A stretch of 64,000 nt of DNA from Staphylococcus schweitzeri (GCF_002902405.1 NZ_PPQS01000044.1:34632-98631), one strand, 5' to 3'; shown: positions 17,423-25,777, numbered from the stretch's first letter. Program-made: numbers and translations. Notes: generated from the letters alone by a model not told the origin.

Positions 17423-18117
17423 TAATTAACGAATTAAAGTCATGTAAGTTGAAATTTTCGAAGCAAGCGCTCACATTTGTACCTATTATTGTAACCATAC
17501 TATTTATATTATTTATAAATTGGTATCTAAACGTGAATGAATGGAATGGTCGACAAATAAGCTTGTATACAGCAAGTTTTAATGCTATTACATCACTTTT
17601 AATTTCAATTAACGTTTATCAAGTCATTAATTTTGAAGAAAATATTGGTCACTTTAATCATATTTTAGGAAAAGCTAATAGGCTTAATTGGTTAAATGCA
17701 TCAATGATTTTTACTTATACTATTACAGCCATATGTATTCTATTAGCATCAATTAATTTATTGTGGCATTCACATGATATAAAAATAGCACTTATGTTTA
17801 TTGGCGTATCATTATTTTTCAATGTAATTATATTACTATTACTATTTATTTTTAGTATTTTCATTAAAGATGTAATGGCTATTGTTGCCGGAATTTTAAT
17901 ATTTATTTTTAATGTCTATTTTGGATTAGAAGTGCTCGGAGATCATTCGTGGTTCTATTTACCAATCACTTATGCTACACGTTACGTTTATATGTATATT
18001 GAAGGGAGTATACCAGTTACATTGACAATGGTGATCTATATTATTATCACGTTGTTATTAGCATTTTTACTCTTTAAAGGATTTAATAAGTGGAGCGGTA
18101 GAACAATTAAAGATTAG
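17419..18117 (+). CDS. bsaG: Lantibiotic immunity ABC transporter, permease G
   Basis: 232 residues, six predicted membrane segments, last gene of the bsa operon. The ATG at 17419 overlaps the bsaE stop (ATGA). No gene for a LanT exporter, a LanH accessory protein, a LanQ-type regulator or a LanRK two-component system follows. The next 430 bases hold only hairpins. Confidence 0.9.
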   Translation: MIINELKSCKLKFSKQALTFVPIIVTILFILFINWYLNVNEWNGRQISLYTASFNAITSLLISINVYQVINFEENIGHFNHILGKANRLNWLNASMIFTYTITAICILLASINLLWHSHDIKIALMFIGVSLFFNVIILLLLFIFSIFIKDVMAIVAGILIFIFNVYFGLEVLGDHSWFYLPITYATRYVYMYIEGSIPVTLTMVIYIIITLLLAFLLFKGFNKWSGRTIKD

Positions 18118-18335
18118 GAATTGATTCGTTAAAGATAAATGAAATTAAATTGTGTTGAAAAGAGAGAAAAGAGCATTGATAAGATAAAAATACAAAATGA
18201 TTTTGTATTTTGGCAGAAGGGGTATTAGGCGCGATTGATTAGGGTAATAAAATCATTTGCAAAGTTTATAACGTTGAATTTAACTGCGATTTATTGGTTA
18301 GACATTTTATTGAATTGCATGTTATTATATAAATA

Positions 18336-18382
18336 TAAGACGACATGCGCGAACATGTCGTCTTAGTAAGCCAAACGTTGGC
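18336..18382 (+). other. Two tandem hairpins after bsaG
   Basis: A 12-bp perfect stem (TAAGACGACATG with its complement, loop CGCGAA) at 18336-18365 is followed by GCCAA-ACG-TTGGC at 18370-18382. Neither has a T run. With the terminator at 18400 they form a chain of three hairpins, either a complex operon end or a small RNA. 18118-18335 shows nothing else I can support. Confidence 0.5.
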
Positions 18383-18399
18383 TTCTAAAAATATTTTTT

Positions 18400-18441
18400 A
18401 ACCATTCCAACTTGCCAAAGTTAATGTGGAATGGTTTTTTA
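18400..18441 (+). terminator. Terminator of the bsa operon or of a small RNA
   Basis: AACCATTCCA and TGGAATGGTT around a 17-base loop, followed by TTTTTATTT. Confidence 0.75.
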
Positions 18442-18552
18442 TTTATCCACTATTTGAAATAAAAATGGCGTTTTAATTTATTATGGGCTAGGTGGTTTGT
18501 ATGAAAGGGTAGTTATTAAGGTTTTATGAATTAAGGTATTTGAGTACAAGGT

Positions 18553-19131
18553 TTATTCAATTGTAATTTTGTTAATGAAACGCTTTACTAATGGATCAGC
18601 ATTTTTATCATTTAATGTTTCACCTACTCTGCCAGTAATACTATTTGTTGTAGATGTTGTTGTATTAGTTGCTTGGATAGTTACTTTTTGACCATTCTTT
18701 AATAAACCAGCATCCTTTAATTTTTGAGTAAAAGTGTTCCAAGTTTTATTAGCATTAAGTCTTGTATTAAAGTCTTCAGATGGAATGTTAGTTTTCTCAA
18801 TTTCTATCTGAGTTAATTTGGAATAATTTTTTGACTCATCGGGAAAAGTATCATGATTCGCAGTCGATGCAAATTGTATTAATTGACCTTTTTTATCTAA
18901 ATAGCTTACTTTGATATTTTCATATCCATTTCCATTAATAATATTCGAAAGAGTTAACGAAGACCTGATTCCTTTCCAAACATCATTTTTTGACAAATTT
19001 TCTTCTGCTTTTGCTGTTTTGACAACTTTGTGTGTATCTAATCCTAAATATGAAGAATGTACTCCTGATCCTAAGGTTGTTAACACTAAAGCACTTGCTA
19101 CTAATACCTTACTCAACATTTTTTTATTCAT
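18553..19131 (-). CDS. Secreted protein of unknown function
   Basis: 192 residues. MNKKMLSKVLVASALVLTT starts a signal peptide whose likely cleavage site is after ..KTAKA, leaving about 150 residues beginning EENLSKNDVWKGI. The mature part has no cysteine and no sorting signal, so it is released. Its C-terminal half is rich in Thr and Asn (TIQATNTTTSTTNSITGR). I do not recognise a domain. AAGGAG precedes the ATG, and a perfect cre palindrome lies 23 bases upstream of the start, so it is probably repressed by CcpA with glucose present. It stands alone between bsa and the unknown gene 19733-20236. Confidence 0.75.
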   Translation of the reverse strand: MNKKMLSKVLVASALVLTTLGSGVHSSYLGLDTHKVVKTAKAEENLSKNDVWKGIRSSLTLSNIINGNGYENIKVSYLDKKGQLIQFASTANHDTFPDESKNYSKLTQIEIEKTNIPSEDFNTRLNANKTWNTFTQKLKDAGLLKNGQKVTIQATNTTTSTTNSITGRVGETLNDKNADPLVKRFINKITIE

Positions 19132-19153
19132 TTTAATTACTCCTTTTTTTATA

Positions 19154-19169
19154 TTGTAAACGTTTACAA
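19154..19169 (-). promoter_or_regulatory. cre operator (CcpA site) upstream of the secreted protein gene
   Basis: TTGTAAACGTTTACAA is a perfect 16-bp palindrome and matches the cre consensus TGWNANCGNTNWCA at every position. It lies between the ribosome site and an AT-rich promoter region on -, which places it near the transcription start, where CcpA binding represses. A 20-bp direct repeat (TAAAATATAAAAATTTCTTA) at 19208-19227 and 19242-19261 lies just upstream. Confidence 0.8.
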
Positions 19170-19538
19170 GGTAAATATAATATTGATTTCAAAAAACAAC
19201 AATTAACTAAAATATAAAAATTTCTTAAACATATATTAAGTTAAAATATAAAAATTTCTTATTATCTGTTTGTCTTTTGAATTTTAAAATTCAATGAAAA
19301 ATTGTTGTAATCGAATGAATATGATTATTTTAGGAATCGGGTAAATACTAATCGACTGGGTAGCAACATATTTATAATTAATTACAAGAGAGAGAATTAA
19401 GTAATTTTTAAATTAGCAACTGTCATATAGATAAAATTACAAAGGTACATTATATTTTATCGAGTATTAAAAAAGACATACATTAGCATGTCAATAAACT
19501 TAATAATATCTCAGATCAGATAGCAAAAAATAATAAAA

Positions 19539-19691
19539 ATGAATTTTCGAAAGGTATTACAAGAGCCAGAAAAGATGCAACAAAAAATTATTTATTATCC
19601 ACATGTAAATATTTCAGTAGACGAAGTGAAATCAATAATTAAAAATTCAGACAAATATTTAAATCATATTTATAATTTAACAACCCTTTAA
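19539..19691 (+). CDS. Doubtful small ORF, 50 residues
   Basis: MNFRKVLQEPEKMQQKII... ends ..NHIYNLTTL. Its composition looks coding, but there is no ribosome site, and an overlapping +1 frame (ISDQIAKNNKNEFSKGITRAR) also looks coding, which suggests a frameshifted remnant of a longer gene. Apart from this, 19262-19732 shows no gene. Confidence 0.25.
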   Translation: MNFRKVLQEPEKMQQKIIYYPHVNISVDEVKSIIKNSDKYLNHIYNLTTL

Positions 19692-19732
19692 AGAAGTTTT
19701 TAATAAACCTAGGCGACTCATTATTGAGTTGA

Positions 19733-20236
19733 TCAAATATCGTTGAAACCAGAGCAAGTCCATAAAATGTTTGTAATTGCTATTACTTTATCATCCTCTT
19801 TTTCAATATAAAGTATATCTTCTTTATCTTCATCCTCTAAATGTAAATATTCTATTTCTTTCATTTCCCAAGATGCTAAATGTCGCTCAAACTTAAGATT
19901 GTAATTTTTTTCTAAGTTCTTAATATACACTGGCTTTGTACCATTTTGATCCTTAATTAAACCTAAATTTAATTCTTCTTTTTCATTAGTTATTATCACA
20001 TGATTATTCAAAGTATTATTTTCATCAAATATATAAATATAGTTCGCGCCACTCGGCATGTTTTTAATTGTATTTTTAACAAGAAATTTTGATGCACTAT
20101 AGCCATGAATTGTATTTTCTTTGTATGTAACTTGTGGTACATATAACTCTATATAACCATTATAATGTGTTAGATACGCTTTATAATCTCTCAAACTGTT
20201 GCCAAATTTTCTTTTTAGGCCTCTAATTTTTCCCAT
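19733..20236 (-). CDS. Unknown protein, 167 residues
   Basis: No signal peptide or membrane segment. The N-terminus is basic (MGKIRGLKRKFG). The middle is beta-rich, with repeated Tyr-Ile patterns (NYIYIFDENN, GYIELYVPQVTY), and the C-terminus is acidic (HLEDEDKEDILYIEKEDD). I do not recognise the family. The DNA before the ATG reads GGAGCATCAAAA, a usable ribosome site. The gene lies back to back with the broken ImmA-like gene on +, in an island segment without other intact genes. Confidence 0.6.
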   Translation of the reverse strand: MGKIRGLKRKFGNSLRDYKAYLTHYNGYIELYVPQVTYKENTIHGYSASKFLVKNTIKNMPSGANYIYIFDENNTLNNHVIITNEKEELNLGLIKDQNGTKPVYIKNLEKNYNLKFERHLASWEMKEIEYLHLEDEDKEDILYIEKEDDKVIAITNILWTCSGFNDI

Positions 20237-20404
20237 TTTTGATGCTCCTATATAACTTTATAATTTTATTTTTCTTCCCTTAACTGCTGGTTTTATCATT
20301 TTCTCTGTCAAAAGGTCCATTACACCTATATGTTTTCCTTTGCAGTGGACATAGATAAACTATTATTTCAACTTAATTTAACAGTTAAATTTATTAAAAT
20401 GTAG

Positions 20405-20794
20405 GGTAACACTTCGAGTTATTTAAGTGGAAGAACGATTTATATCAATAATAATCACTCGATTAATAATACAAGATTTTCAATAGCTCGTGAATTGGGC
20501 CGTTATTTATTTAAAAATACAGACTTAAGGAGAGATTGTAATGATAATAGTCTAAAGAATTTACATGAAATGATTTATAAAAGCGACGTAAATCAGTTTT
20601 CAGTCAACTTACTTATGCCTAAAAAGCAAATAGAGGCATTAGTTTATAGTTTTTATGAAGTCAATAATATCAATTTAAGTTCCGGTTTATCTGAAAAAGA
20701 ACGAAACAAACTATTAAATCTTATATCAATTAAATTGGAAGTTTCGAAAGTAGCTGCTGGATTAAGGCTGTATAATTTAGGAATACATATTTGA
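20405..20794 (+). pseudogene. Remnant of an ImmA/IrrE-type metallopeptidase gene
   Basis: The frame is open from 20405 without a start and reads GRTIYINNNHSINNTRFSIA, then RELGRYLF. This matches the zinc-peptidase core of the M78 family (usual form FTIAHELGHYLL), but both histidines of HExxH are Arg here, so it cannot be active. The C-terminal part (FSVNLLMPKKQIEALVYSFYE...LEVSKVAAGLRLYNLGI) also fits the family (N-FAA-LLMP). The N-terminus is missing. ImmA proteins cleave the repressors of mobile elements, so this is probably a relic of one. Confidence 0.65.
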
Positions 20795-20819
20795 TAAATA
20801 TTATCTGTTTAAGTTGTAT

Positions 20820-20856
20820 AAAAAGCGATTTACAGTTTTCGTAAATCGCTTTTTAA
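20820..20856. terminator. Bidirectional terminator
   Basis: AAAAAGCGATTTAC and GTAAATCGCTTTTT around a 7-base loop give T runs on both strands. It ends the ImmA remnant on + and the superantigen gene 20888-21640 on -. Confidence 0.85.
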
Positions 20857-20887
20857 GGTGGAATGTAGAGTTTGTTGCTGTCATTCA

Positions 20888-21640
20888 TTATTTTTTCTTT
20901 GTTAAATGAACTTCAATTGCAGTTTTGGAAGATAACAAAGTTTTATTATCTTTATAAATCATTAGATATTTACTCTGCGAAAAATTTGGGGGTGGCATTA
21001 GATCATACCAAAATACAGCTTTACCGTTTTCAATAAATTTAATATAGCCTGTTTCAAAACGAGAACTTTCAAATTCATATAATTGTTCATCTTTAATTAA
21101 CTGATTTCTAACGTTATAATCTAATTCTTGAGCTGTAATATGATCTTTATTTGTTGATAAGGTAAATGAGCGACTATTTCTATTGTCGATATATACAGCA
21201 ACTACTATCGTATGACCAAACGGTTTAGTTCTATTACCTTCATGCTCTGTGACCCCACCATACATACATACCTTATCGGCACTTGGTGAATTTTCTTTGA
21301 TGTCTTTATTATCTGAGAAATAACAATTCACAAAGTACTTTACTCCGAATAAATCTACGTCTTTATCTTTATAATAATTTGAAAGATCATTGGTTAATTC
21401 GGTTTTAATTCTGTTATATTGTGAAGTTTGATAAAAATAAATCAAGTCAAAAGATAAAAATTGATCATATGATTTTATCTTTTCAATAGATACAGGATCT
21501 GATTCATAGAGTGCCTTCATATTATACATTAAGCCTTCATATTGGCTTGTTTTGTTTAGTTGGTTTGGCGTTGGATCAGAATAGTCTACTTGAGACATAA
21601 TAGTATTTAGAATGAAGTTAAATATAAAGAATAGTTTCAT
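20888..21640 (-). CDS. Enterotoxin-like superantigen of the SEB/SEC branch
   Basis: 250 residues. The short signal peptide (MKLFFIFNFILNTIMS) resembles that of selu. The mature part starts near DYSDPTPNQLNKTSQYEGLM, with the disulfide loop CYFSDNKDI...KVCMYGG, YGGVTEHEGN and TAQELDYNVRNQL. The C-terminus (AIEVHLTKKK) lacks the H-x-D zinc motif. It is clearly related to selu and SEB but well diverged from both and not one of the classical toxins. It may be one of the more recently numbered enterotoxin-like toxins reported as a pair in the S. aureus complex (sel26/sel27 type); I cannot verify this. TTAGGAG lies 6 bases before the ATG. It follows the next superantigen gene by 26 bases. Confidence 0.88.
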   Translation of the reverse strand: MKLFFIFNFILNTIMSQVDYSDPTPNQLNKTSQYEGLMYNMKALYESDPVSIEKIKSYDQFLSFDLIYFYQTSQYNRIKTELTNDLSNYYKDKDVDLFGVKYFVNCYFSDNKDIKENSPSADKVCMYGGVTEHEGNRTKPFGHTIVVAVYIDNRNSRSFTLSTNKDHITAQELDYNVRNQLIKDEQLYEFESSRFETGYIKFIENGKAVFWYDLMPPPNFSQSKYLMIYKDNKTLLSSKTAIEVHLTKKK

Positions 21641-21666
21641 GTACGGCTCCTAAGTTGTATTGTATT

Positions 21667-22392
21667 TTAATTTATTTTAGAAAGTGAGAGGTCTATATCT
21701 AAATGAAAATTTTCTGAATCAATTGTTTTATTATCATTATAAATTTTAAGAAAGTCTCCAGGTTGACCATGACCTGTATAGAAAAGGTCATATGAAAATG
21801 GAGCGCCATTGTTTAAATGGAAAATTATATTCCCTTTATCAAATCCAGAGTTAAACTTAGATTCGTTTCCATATTCTCGCCCTTTATTTGTTTTATTATG
21901 ACCATAAATATTATATTCTTCCTGAAGATATCTTCGTAATTTAACATCAATTTCTTGAGCGGTTACTTGTTTTTTATTTGTGGATACTCTATCAGTAGAA
22001 ATTGTTTTGTGTTGACCATTTATCCATAGATTTATCGGAATATTTCTAGCATTATCTAAGTAATCATTAGATAAAGTTATTCCGCCATATATATATTCAA
22101 CGTTTTGTGTGATACCAGTATAGGGAATTCCAAAGATATCAACTTTTTTTGACTTAAGTCTTTTAACATCATGTTCACTTGAAAATTGTGAATAAAGTGT
22201 CTTACCTTCAACTTCATATTCTAATTGATGACTTTGAGGATTATTTTTATCACTTTGATTTTTCAAATCTGTATATTCATAGCTCCCATAATAATTTCTT
22301 AAATTTTGAACGCCGACATCAGCATAAGCTTCTTCAGAGTTAGTTAATATGTGTAAACTAATCGCTATTAAAAAAATATATAATTTCTTCAA
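21667..22392 (-). CDS. Enterotoxin-like superantigen of the SEI/SEM branch
   Basis: About 241 residues from a TTG at 22392, which follows GGAAGG and gives a normal signal peptide ([18 protein letters not shown]...AYA). Upstream ATGs at 22437 and 22407 lack a suitable ribosome site. The mature part ([20 protein letters not shown]) is close to SEM and [34 protein letters not shown] and C-terminal FHLDIDL with zinc-type His and Asp are present. The usual cysteine near the YGG motif is absent ([13 protein letters not shown]), so the disulfide loop is missing. It forms an operon with the SEB-like gene downstream. It is probably the partner gene of the sel26/sel27-type pair, which I cannot verify. 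Confidence 0.87.
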   Translation of the reverse strand: MKKLYIFLIAISLHILTNSEEAYADVGVQNLRNYYGSYEYTDLKNQSDKNNPQSHQLEYEVEGKTLYSQFSSEHDVKRLKSKKVDIFGIPYTGITQNVEYIYGGITLSNDYLDNARNIPINLWINGQHKTISTDRVSTNKKQVTAQEIDVKLRRYLQEEYNIYGHNKTNKGREYGNESKFNSGFDKGNIIFHLNNGAPFSYDLFYTGHGQPGDFLKIYNDNKTIDSENFHLDIDLSLSKIN

Positions 22393-22436
22393 ATTAATAA
22401 TACCTTCCATATTAGATTTAAAATTTTGATATGCCA

Positions 22437-23063
22437 TTATTTAACTTTAGTTTCTTCAGAATTATTTGTCCCATTATCATGTTTTTCTTCTTTATTAACA
22501 GCATTTTTATCATTTTTATCGTCGACTTTTTGATCTGGTGTGTCATTTTGAATGACTTTGTTATTATCAATGTCATGATGTTGAATGTCTTCTGACTCAC
22601 CCTCTGTTTCAGCTTGATTATTCATACCTGGGTTGTATTTAGGGCTGCTCTTTTTAAATGCTTCAAATTCTTCTTTATCTTTTTCTGACATATCATCAAA
22701 AATATTAATAATCGTACCATTGTGTCGATTAACAATAGCGCAACGTTTTAAAGGCGTGCCAACTGCATCGCGGACTAGATGTTCAACATAATATTCATGT
22801 TCATTACTTCGTTCAAGATTTGTTTTATAATTTAAAGTTTGATATTCATTAACGCCTCTTGCTTTGTAATCGTTTCGAACGATATCTTCGGCTTCTTGTG
22901 GTGTCATTTGCTTTTCTGTATTTGACTGTGTAGTGTTATCAGTTTCTTGCGTCTTTTTATTAGTGTCATTTGATTTACTACTATTTTCTTTATGTTGATT
23001 AGCACCACAGGCAGTTAATAGTGACAATGATAATGTGATTGCAACGATAGCTTTGAATTTCAT
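22437..23063 (-). CDS. Lipoprotein with a polar C-terminal tail
   Basis: 208 residues starting [20 protein letters not shown], with a lipobox at LTAC, so it is anchored on the outer membrane face. Residues ~22-50 are a Ser/Thr/Asn/Lys linker, and ~52-140 form a folded part ([20 protein letters not shown]...[24 protein letters not shown]). The rest is a charged tail ending EETKVK. I recall such lipoproteins at the conserved edge of vSa-beta but not a function. Its stop is 45 bases from the TTG of the superantigen gene, so the island border lies at or just after its 3' end. Confidence 0.85.
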   Translation of the reverse strand: MKFKAIVAITLSLSLLTACGANQHKENSSKSNDTNKKTQETDNTTQSNTEKQMTPQEAEDIVRNDYKARGVNEYQTLNYKTNLERSNEHEYYVEHLVRDAVGTPLKRCAIVNRHNGTIINIFDDMSEKDKEEFEAFKKSSPKYNPGMNNQAETEGESEDIQHHDIDNNKVIQNDTPDQKVDDKNDKNAVNKEEKHDNGTNNSEETKVK

Positions 23064-23139
23064 TTGTTTAATCTCCTTGATTTCATTATGTATAATTAAT
23101 TTTTCCGTAAAAGAAGGGTAGCCGAGCTACCCTGAAATT

Positions 23140-24144
23140 TTATTCTGTTGAAGCGTCGTACATGCTATCTTCATTGTGAATATTTTGGCTAGGTGGTGCG
23201 TCACTTGTAGCAGGTTTGCTTTGAGGTGCTAACTCTACAAGAGCGGTTTCCTCTTTAGATTCATTTTTCTCTACACTAGATTTATCGCTTTGAGACACAT
23301 CTTGTTTATCTTCATCTTTACTAGACTGTTCACTTTCTTCAGAATCATTAATCGTACTAGAAGACGAAGTAGGTGTATCAACGGAAGCTTCATAATTTAC
23401 ATTAGCGCTATTTGAACTCGCAACAGCTACCTCTGTATCTTGCTTATCTTTTTTAGCTTTTGATGTTTTTTTAGCATCGGATAAATCAAATGTAATCTTC
23501 TTGACGCTAAATAAACTAGAAATAACTTCTAATTTTTTATCTTTTGCATTGGCTATGCTTTCTGACACATCGAAAACAATTTTACCTTGAGCAGTGCTAT
23601 CTGGATTTATACGTTGTAAGAAAAATGAATTTTCTATACTACCGTTGTCATTTTGATTAGCAGACATAGAGCCTGTATTATCGGCTTCAAATGTTTTATC
23701 ACCTGATTTTAGTTTAAACATCGAACTATCAATTGTTAACGCTTCTTTGCCTTTGTTTTTAATCGTCACATCAGCAACGACAAATGTACCTTTTGCATTT
23801 GTTGGTGCGATAGATGGACCAACTGATTTCATAGTTTCAACTGAATTAATTGTGACTTCAAGGTCACCATTTTTTACAGTCTCACCAATTTTATGTGTTT
23901 TGTTCGTTTCCTTAGAATTATTTCCACCAAGGTTACCAGTGATACCAGCTGTACAAGCTGAAATACCGATTATAATTAAAATAAATAAAACTAGACATCC
24001 ACCACAACCCCAGAACCATCCTTTTCTAGATTTCTTTTGTCCGTATTGCTGGTGCTGTTGATTTTGCTGGTTTTGATGCTTTTGAAAGGCTTGGAATTGT
24101 TCCCATTGCCTTTTTTCTTCTTCGCTTTTAAATTGATTACTCAT
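23140..24144 (-). CDS. Membrane-anchored protein with a DUF5067/DUF4352-type domain
   Basis: 334 residues. A Gln- and His-rich cytoplasmic start (FQKHQNQQNQQHQQYGQ) leads to KGWFWGCGGCLVLFILIIIGISAC, a glycine/cysteine-rich membrane segment. The external domain (~residues 85-210, KIGETVKNGDLEVTINSVETM...FFLQRINPDSTAQGKIVFDV) fits the immunoglobulin-like telomeric-repeat/DUF4352 group. A long Ser/Asp/Glu-rich tail follows. The next gene upstream, 24229-24825, shares the same membrane segment motif (GCGGCL), so the two proteins may act together at the cell surface. Function unknown. Confidence 0.85.
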   Translation of the reverse strand: MSNQFKSEEEKRQWEQFQAFQKHQNQQNQQHQQYGQKKSRKGWFWGCGGCLVLFILIIIGISACTAGITGNLGGNNSKETNKTHKIGETVKNGDLEVTINSVETMKSVGPSIAPTNAKGTFVVADVTIKNKGKEALTIDSSMFKLKSGDKTFEADNTGSMSANQNDNGSIENSFFLQRINPDSTAQGKIVFDVSESIANAKDKKLEVISSLFSVKKITFDLSDAKKTSKAKKDKQDTEVAVASSNSANVNYEASVDTPTSSSSTINDSEESEQSSKDEDKQDVSQSDKSSVEKNESKEETALVELAPQSKPATSDAPPSQNIHNEDSMYDASTE

Positions 24145-24228
24145 TCCTAAAAAATCTCCCTCATTATAAACTATGTGATTTGTGTATCAAGCTAAATACA
24201 ATTTGAATAAATTTTTATCGCTTGTTGC

Positions 24229-24825
24229 TTAACCTTTACCTGGTTCACATGCACGTTGATCTTTATCTCTATCAAGATGAGGTCGATAGGCTGGATGACC
24301 TGCATTTACACCATTAGGATAAACTTTTCTTAGTTCCGTACAATTTGAAAATGACTGTTGTGTATTCGTTTCTGGTTCAGGTGAAGTCTTTGGCTGTGTA
24401 GGTTGCTGATTTTGTTTTGACTTATCATTATCTTTAAGGCTCTTTTGTGGGTTGTCATCAATATTATTTGTATTAGTTTCTTCATTTGATGATTTATCTT
24501 GAGGTGTAGATTGTGTATTGTCATGTTGTCTCGACTCTGAATTTTCATTTGTAACTGTTGTATCTGTTTCTTGTTTATCTTTGTCAGTATTTTTATCGGA
24601 TTCCGACTTATTTTCTTTCTTATTTTTGTCTTTACTACTCGTTTCTGTCTTTGACGATTTATTAGATGATGAATCGTCATTGTTACCTATAAGCATTGAA
24701 CATGATGATATTAAGATAATTAATAAAATTAAAGAAATAAGACAGCCACCACATCCTTTTAACATGCCACGTCTTTCAGAACTTTTATCAGTTTGGTTTT
24801 GATTCTTGTTGTTTTCAGTATTCAA
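24229..24825 (-). CDS. Membrane-anchored protein with a C-terminal Excalibur domain
   Basis: 198 residues. The start codon is TTG at 24825, supported by GAGGAG 8 bases before it. MLKGCGGCLISLILLIILISSC is the membrane segment. A linker of about 100 residues rich in Asn, Lys, Ser, Asp and Gln follows. The end, FSNCTELRKVYPNGVNAGHP up to DRDKDQRACE, is an Excalibur calcium-binding domain with its DxDxD..CE loop and paired cysteines. It is probably a wall-spanning extracellular protein. Operon with 23140-24144 is likely. Confidence 0.88.
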   Translation of the reverse strand: MNTENNKNQNQTDKSSERRGMLKGCGGCLISLILLIILISSCSMLIGNNDDSSSNKSSKTETSSKDKNKKENKSESDKNTDKDKQETDTTVTNENSESRQHDNTQSTPQDKSSNEETNTNNIDDNPQKSLKDNDKSKQNQQPTQPKTSPEPETNTQQSFSNCTELRKVYPNGVNAGHPAYRPHLDRDKDQRACEPGKG

Positions 24826-25099
24826 TAGTTAATCTCCTCTATATTTGTATGTTAATTTCATGAATCTCTGTAAAAAACTTGATGCTAATTAGAGGGAGTT
24901 GCTTATGTGTAAAACGCTTTCACTAAATCACATAATATTATTCTATCAAATTAGTAGTGAGAATACTTTAATTATTTTCGAAAATTTAAAATTATTTTTA
25001 CATTGTGAGTATGCTAATTTGAAAAAGCTAAAATTGTGTCATTTCTAAATTGAAATAAATATGTTAAAAATATTTAATCAAGCTATAAAATGACATTGG

Positions 25100-25105
25100 T
25101 ATAAT
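25100..25105 (+). promoter_or_regulatory. -10 box of the lipoprotein gene at 25136
   Basis: TATAAT 30 bases before the start. It rules out the ATG at 25106 as a start, because that codon would lie upstream of the transcription start. 24826-25099 shows no gene; it is the divergent promoter region with the Excalibur gene. Confidence 0.55.
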
Positions 25106-25135
25106 ATGGTGTACTTATTTTTAGAGGTGTTGGTT

Positions 25136-25615
25136 TTGAAGAAAGTTTTAAAACATAAGTGGATGAAAGTTTGTTTAATAATAAATGTTGTAATTATTTT
25201 AAGTAGTTGTGGCACGAGTAATAAAATAGAAGGTCAACATTTTGATATACAACAACACAATAAGAATATCGGTAGTGTTTATTTTTCAGCAGATTATGCA
25301 CAAGTTAAAGGTTTGGAAATGGGAACTGCAAAGTATTTTATTAATAAAGTGGGAAGCAAACGTTACTTATTCATTGAATACATACCCAATGAAATTTTAC
25401 CTTGCAATCCAGAATTTTGGCAAACGTTAAAATATAAAAAGGACAAGGTAACTTATTATATATACTTGATTGAAAATTTAGATGATGAAGTTTTTCATTT
25501 AAGTGCGTTACAGAATATTGATCAGAAATCTATTAATGACGTAGATGATTTGGTCTCAATTGCTAAATCACCACATCAAAATGATAGAATTACATTAAAA
25601 ATTAAAAAATCATAA
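25136..25615 (+). CDS. Lipoprotein of unknown function
   Basis: About 159 residues from a TTG at 25136 that follows AGAGGTG by 6 bases. The basic N-terminus (KKVLKHKWMK) and VCLIINVVIILSSCG give a lipobox at LSSC. The mature part (GTSNKIEGQHFDIQQHNKN...) has no domain I recognise. Its pattern of short beta segments with YFINKVGSKRYLFIEYI could be a small binding domain. Single-gene unit before menE. A long weak stem (AGTAGAC...GTCTACT, 25623-25695) ahead of a T run may be its terminator. Confidence 0.75.
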   Translation: MKKVLKHKWMKVCLIINVVIILSSCGTSNKIEGQHFDIQQHNKNIGSVYFSADYAQVKGLEMGTAKYFINKVGSKRYLFIEYIPNEILPCNPEFWQTLKYKKDKVTYYIYLIENLDDEVFHLSALQNIDQKSINDVDDLVSIAKSPHQNDRITLKIKKS

Positions 25616-25777
25616 ATGATATAAGTAGACAAATTATTTTACGATATGTATTTGCCATTATAACAATCATATCAATGAATCAATGCGTCTACTTTTTTAT
25701 ATTTTTAAACATAACCACTGCTAGAATGTCATAAAATCGTTATAATTATAATGTAAATGAATATGGGGGAATAGAGT

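Noticed and set aside
582..22437. Integrase-type attachment site at tRNA-Ser
   Set aside because: No copy of the tRNA 3' end at the right border and no integrase gene were seen.
24330..24802. Frames inside the Excalibur protein gene on both strands
   Set aside because: Shadows caused by the low-complexity linker.
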